DNA of 64,000 bases from the NCBI GenBank assembly GCA_019058295.1, contig JAHPZI010000021.1:169167-233166 (forward strand), given 5' to 3'. How positions within the stretch are numbered: the stretch's first letter is position 1; each line of letters starts with the position of its first letter. Of this stretch, positions 62,207 through 64,000 are shown one piece after another. The notes under the pieces were generated by a model. That model ran no database searches. It saw only the letters and a list, made by a program, of their open reading frames with translations, and was not told where the DNA came from. The translations under genes and the position numbers were made by a program. The stretch comes from Promethearchaeota archaeon (GTDB lineage: Archaea; Asgardarchaeota; Lokiarchaeia; Sigyniarchaeales; SOKP01).

Positions 62207-62878
62207 TTACTCTGCTTCTATTTTTAATAATTTTATAATATCTTTAATACTAACAAATGATAAATCTTTTACAATTAAATCTGCAATTAATAACTCTTTT
62301 TCATCATGGGTTGTTGTAATGGCAATTGATTTCATACCAGCTCTTTTTGCAGCTTCAATACCTACTGGAGCATCTTCAATTACTATACAATTTTCAGGTT
62401 TAACATTAATATTCTCTGCAGCGATTAAAAATACGTCAGGTTCAGGTTTACTTCTTGATACTTCAGCAGCAGTTATAATAACGTCAAAGTATTTTTTAAT
62501 TTTTAAAGTATTTAATAATAATTCAACATTTTCAGGAGGACCGCTTGAACCTACAGCTAATTTAAATCTCTCGTCTTTAAGAGTTTTTATTAATCCAATT
62601 GCTCCCGGTAAGGATTCTAATTTATCTTTTACCATTTCTCGATAATAAAATTCTTTCAGATTTGCTCTCTTAACAACTTCTTTATCATCAACTTCATCCC
62701 CTAACAATTTACGAGTGATAATTACGCTTTGTTGGCCAAAAGTATCTTCAAAAAATTCTCTCGTAAATTCGACGCCTATTTCATTAGCCATTTTTACCCA
62801 ACTCTCGAAATGGATAGGTCCTGTATCAGCCAAGACTCCGTCCATATCAAAGATAACGCAATAATCACTATAAGACAT
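62207..62878 (-). CDS. HAD-family phosphatase, beta-phosphoglucomutase-like
   Basis: The 223-residue HAD hydrolase has motif I 'VIFDMDGVLADTGPIHF', motif II 'LAVGSSGPPEN', motif III Lys in 'RSKPEPDVFL' and motif IV 'IEDAPVGIEAAKRAG'. The small alpha cap (~15-90) is as in beta-phosphoglucomutase and related sugar-phosphate phosphatases. It acts in the cytoplasm on a phosphorylated sugar or similar. It is first in a minus-strand operon with the SGNH gene and is divergent from tRNA-Arg across ~85 bp. The specific substrate is undecided. Confidence 0.9.
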   Translation of the reverse strand: MSYSDYCVIFDMDGVLADTGPIHFESWVKMANEIGVEFTREFFEDTFGQQSVIITRKLLGDEVDDKEVVKRANLKEFYYREMVKDKLESLPGAIGLIKTLKDERFKLAVGSSGPPENVELLLNTLKIKKYFDVIITAAEVSRSKPEPDVFLIAAENINVKPENCIVIEDAPVGIEAAKRAGMKSIAITTTHDEKELLIADLIVKDLSFVSIKDIIKLLKIEAE

Positions 62879-62961
62879 AATTTTATCTATAACGTCAAAT
62901 TATTTAATTATTATAAAGAATTAAAATAGGCTAATAATTTTTTGCGATACAATAACAGAAT

Positions 62962-63036
62962 GACCCTGTAGCCTAGCATGGATGGGGCGTTAGCTTGCGG
63001 AGCTAAAAATCGAGGGTTCAAATCCCCCCAGGGTCA
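62962..63036 (+). tRNA. tRNA-Arg(GCG)
   Basis: The acceptor GACCCTG pairs with CAGGGTC, and the D-arm is GCCT/GGGC. The anticodon stem TTAGC/GCTAA carries loop TTGCGGA, giving anticodon GCG (arginine, CGC/CGU). The T-arm GAGGG-TTCAAAT-CCCCC has one A-C mismatch. The discriminator is A; CCA is not encoded. There is no intron. An A/T-rich TTATTATAAAG-like box lies ~45 bases upstream. Confidence 0.92.
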
Positions 63037-63067
63037 TATTGTAATCTAATGCTCATTAGAGATTACT

Positions 63068-64000
63068 TTAGTTTTGGTTTTGGTTTTTTGATTCTTGAAC
63101 AAGAATCCAATAATTTTTAACCATTTCTTCCAAGTTAGTAAAGCTAGGAATGTTATTATTAGCTAACAACTGTGATATATATGCAACTTCCTTTGCCTCA
63201 CCAATCAACCAGAAGAAAATCGGTTTTGAGATTTGATTTGTATTTTTTATCATTTCATCAACATTATATTGTTGTCTAAAGCGTTTTGAGCAAAAGAGCA
63301 TATTGAAAAGGCCTTCTATCTCAGGTTCGCCCAGTATTGCATCATATACTAATTTTAATAAAACTGAGCGATTTATATTATTTTTCTGGGCTTTCTCCAT
63401 TGCTGGCCAAATATCTATGAGACTGAATCGATTTGGGGGCATCCAGGAGGGGAATATCTCTTCAAGGGTTTTATATGCCTTATCTCTAAAAAGGGGTAGA
63501 TTTAAACCATGTTGCATAAGAAGATCCGCAAGAATTGTGCCAGCTCCTCCTGATCCAACTATTATTGCGACGCCACCACCTTTTTGGGGTAGTTGCTTCC
63601 CTGTATTATACATCATTGAAAATGTTCTGGCAAACTGAAATAATTCATGGAAGCTGTGAGCTCTTATTACGCCAGACTGTTTGATTATAGCTTCAGTCAA
63701 TTGTGAGTTTTCTGCAAGAGATCCTGTATGGCTTAAGGTTGCCTTTTTTCCTTGAGACGTTAACCCGCCTTTAACTAAAATTAAAGTCTTCTTCGGGATG
63801 GTTTTCGCTTTTCTGCATAATTCAATGAATTTTCTCGGATCTTTAAATGATTCTAGATATATTGCAATAACATTGACGGTAGAATCTTCAAGAAAATATT
63901 CAAGAAACTCTATTTCACTTAAATCTGGTTTATTTCCAATTGTACATGAATATCTAAAACCGATATCAGGATATTTCTCCATTATATACATTAAATACCC
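63068..64000 (-). CDS. ADP-forming acyl-CoA synthetase alpha-type subunit, 5'-truncated by window edge
   Basis: The frame runs open to base 64000, so the gene continues outside the window, and ATG 63991 is probably internal. The visible ~310 residues match the succinyl-CoA-ligase-like domains of NDP-forming acetyl-CoA synthetases. They show 'KTLILVKGGLTSQGKKATLS' followed by 'HTGSLAENSQ', with the catalytic phosphohistidine, and 'GGGVAIIVGSGGAGTILADL'. It ends without an ATP-grasp domain, so this is the alpha-type subunit. It converts acyl-CoA to acid with ATP formation, an energy-conserving step in archaeal fermentation. It lies convergent to tRNA-Arg. The specific acyl group is unknown. Confidence 0.87.
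   Translation of the reverse strand, partial: GYLMYIMEKYPDIGFRYSCTIGNKPDLSEIEFLEYFLEDSTVNVIAIYLESFKDPRKFIELCRKAKTIPKKTLILVKGGLTSQGKKATLSHTGSLAENSQLTEAIIKQSGVIRAHSFHELFQFARTFSMMYNTGKQLPQKGGGVAIIVGSGGAGTILADLLMQHGLNLPLFRDKAYKTLEEIFPSWMPPNRFSLIDIWPAMEKAQKNNINRSVLLKLVYDAILGEPEIEGLFNMLFCSKRFRQQYNVDEMIKNTNQISKPIFFWLIGEAKEVAYISQLLANNNIPSFTNLEEMVKNYWILVQESKNQNQN

Overview
The window looks like a piece of an Asgard archaeal chromosome, most like a Lokiarchaeia-type lineage. This is inferred from gene content, because no phylogeny could be run. It is strongly AT-rich. It carries archaeal information-processing genes: ribosomal protein S8e, SRP19, an archaeal histone, archaeal GltX, a proteasome beta subunit, a Hef-type helicase, and an intron-containing tRNA-Pro. 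It also carries Asgard-style 'eukaryotic signature' parts: a Ras/Rab-like small GTPase, several longin-like domains (two of them on seven-helix membrane proteins), a JAMM protease, and zinc-ribbon membrane proteins. I saw no prophage, insertion sequence or CRISPR array.

Layout. (1) 1-8850 (+) is one tightly packed operon for an unusual ABC exporter. It encodes two ABC-2 permeases, a normal ATPase, a membrane-anchored alpha-toroid fused to a second ATPase, a third ATPase-like protein that has lost its catalytic motifs, and a longin-like membrane protein. (2) 8868-13288 holds an Atg22-like MFS transporter, then two paralogous 7TM-longin proteins and a small GTPase. (3) 13505-17651 holds a VAO-type flavoprotein/Fe-S oxidoreductase pair and a class I aminotransferase. 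(4) 17861-29638 holds a 1480-residue toroid/coiled-coil/tail-anchored protein, the helicase, a metallo-beta-lactamase-fold protein, a TPR protein, a ferredoxin-like protein and a PAP2 protein. (5) 29677-35899 holds a PrsW-like protease, the histone, a SIS-PfkB sugar pair and a wHTH-JAMM pair. (6) 35946-41421 (-) holds a membrane protein with a cross-brace-like zinc module, the proteasome beta subunit, a small membrane protein and a penicillin-acylase-family enzyme. (7) 41618-45816 holds S8e, a small longin, HypA, SRP19, and a tungsten aldehyde ferredoxin oxidoreductase with its ferredoxin. (8) 45878-52569 holds Asgard-type hypotheticals, tRNA-Pro preceded by a decayed copy of its own 5' region, an aldo/keto reductase, an MtxX-like protein, a CPBP protease and GltX. 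(9) 52732-64000 is a catabolic-looking stretch: RAM regulator-like protein, sulfatase, alkylsulfatase-like hydrolase, nitronate monooxygenase-like protein, ADP-ribosylglycohydrolase, D-aminoacylase, UroD-like, SCP2-like, SGNH, HAD, tRNA-Arg and an ADP-forming acyl-CoA synthetase.

Two themes stand out. First, membrane systems appear built from longin-like domains, small GTPases and alpha-toroids. The region 1-13288 could encode a GTPase-regulated surface or export machine, and that link is inference. Second, at least six genes have no in-frame ATG, GTG or TTG where homology and a Shine-Dalgarno sequence place the start. Each instead shows AUA, AUU or CUG 6-8 nt after a GGAGG/AGGTG-like site. 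The supplied ORF track truncates these proteins, including the P-loop of the GTPase and the membrane anchors of others.
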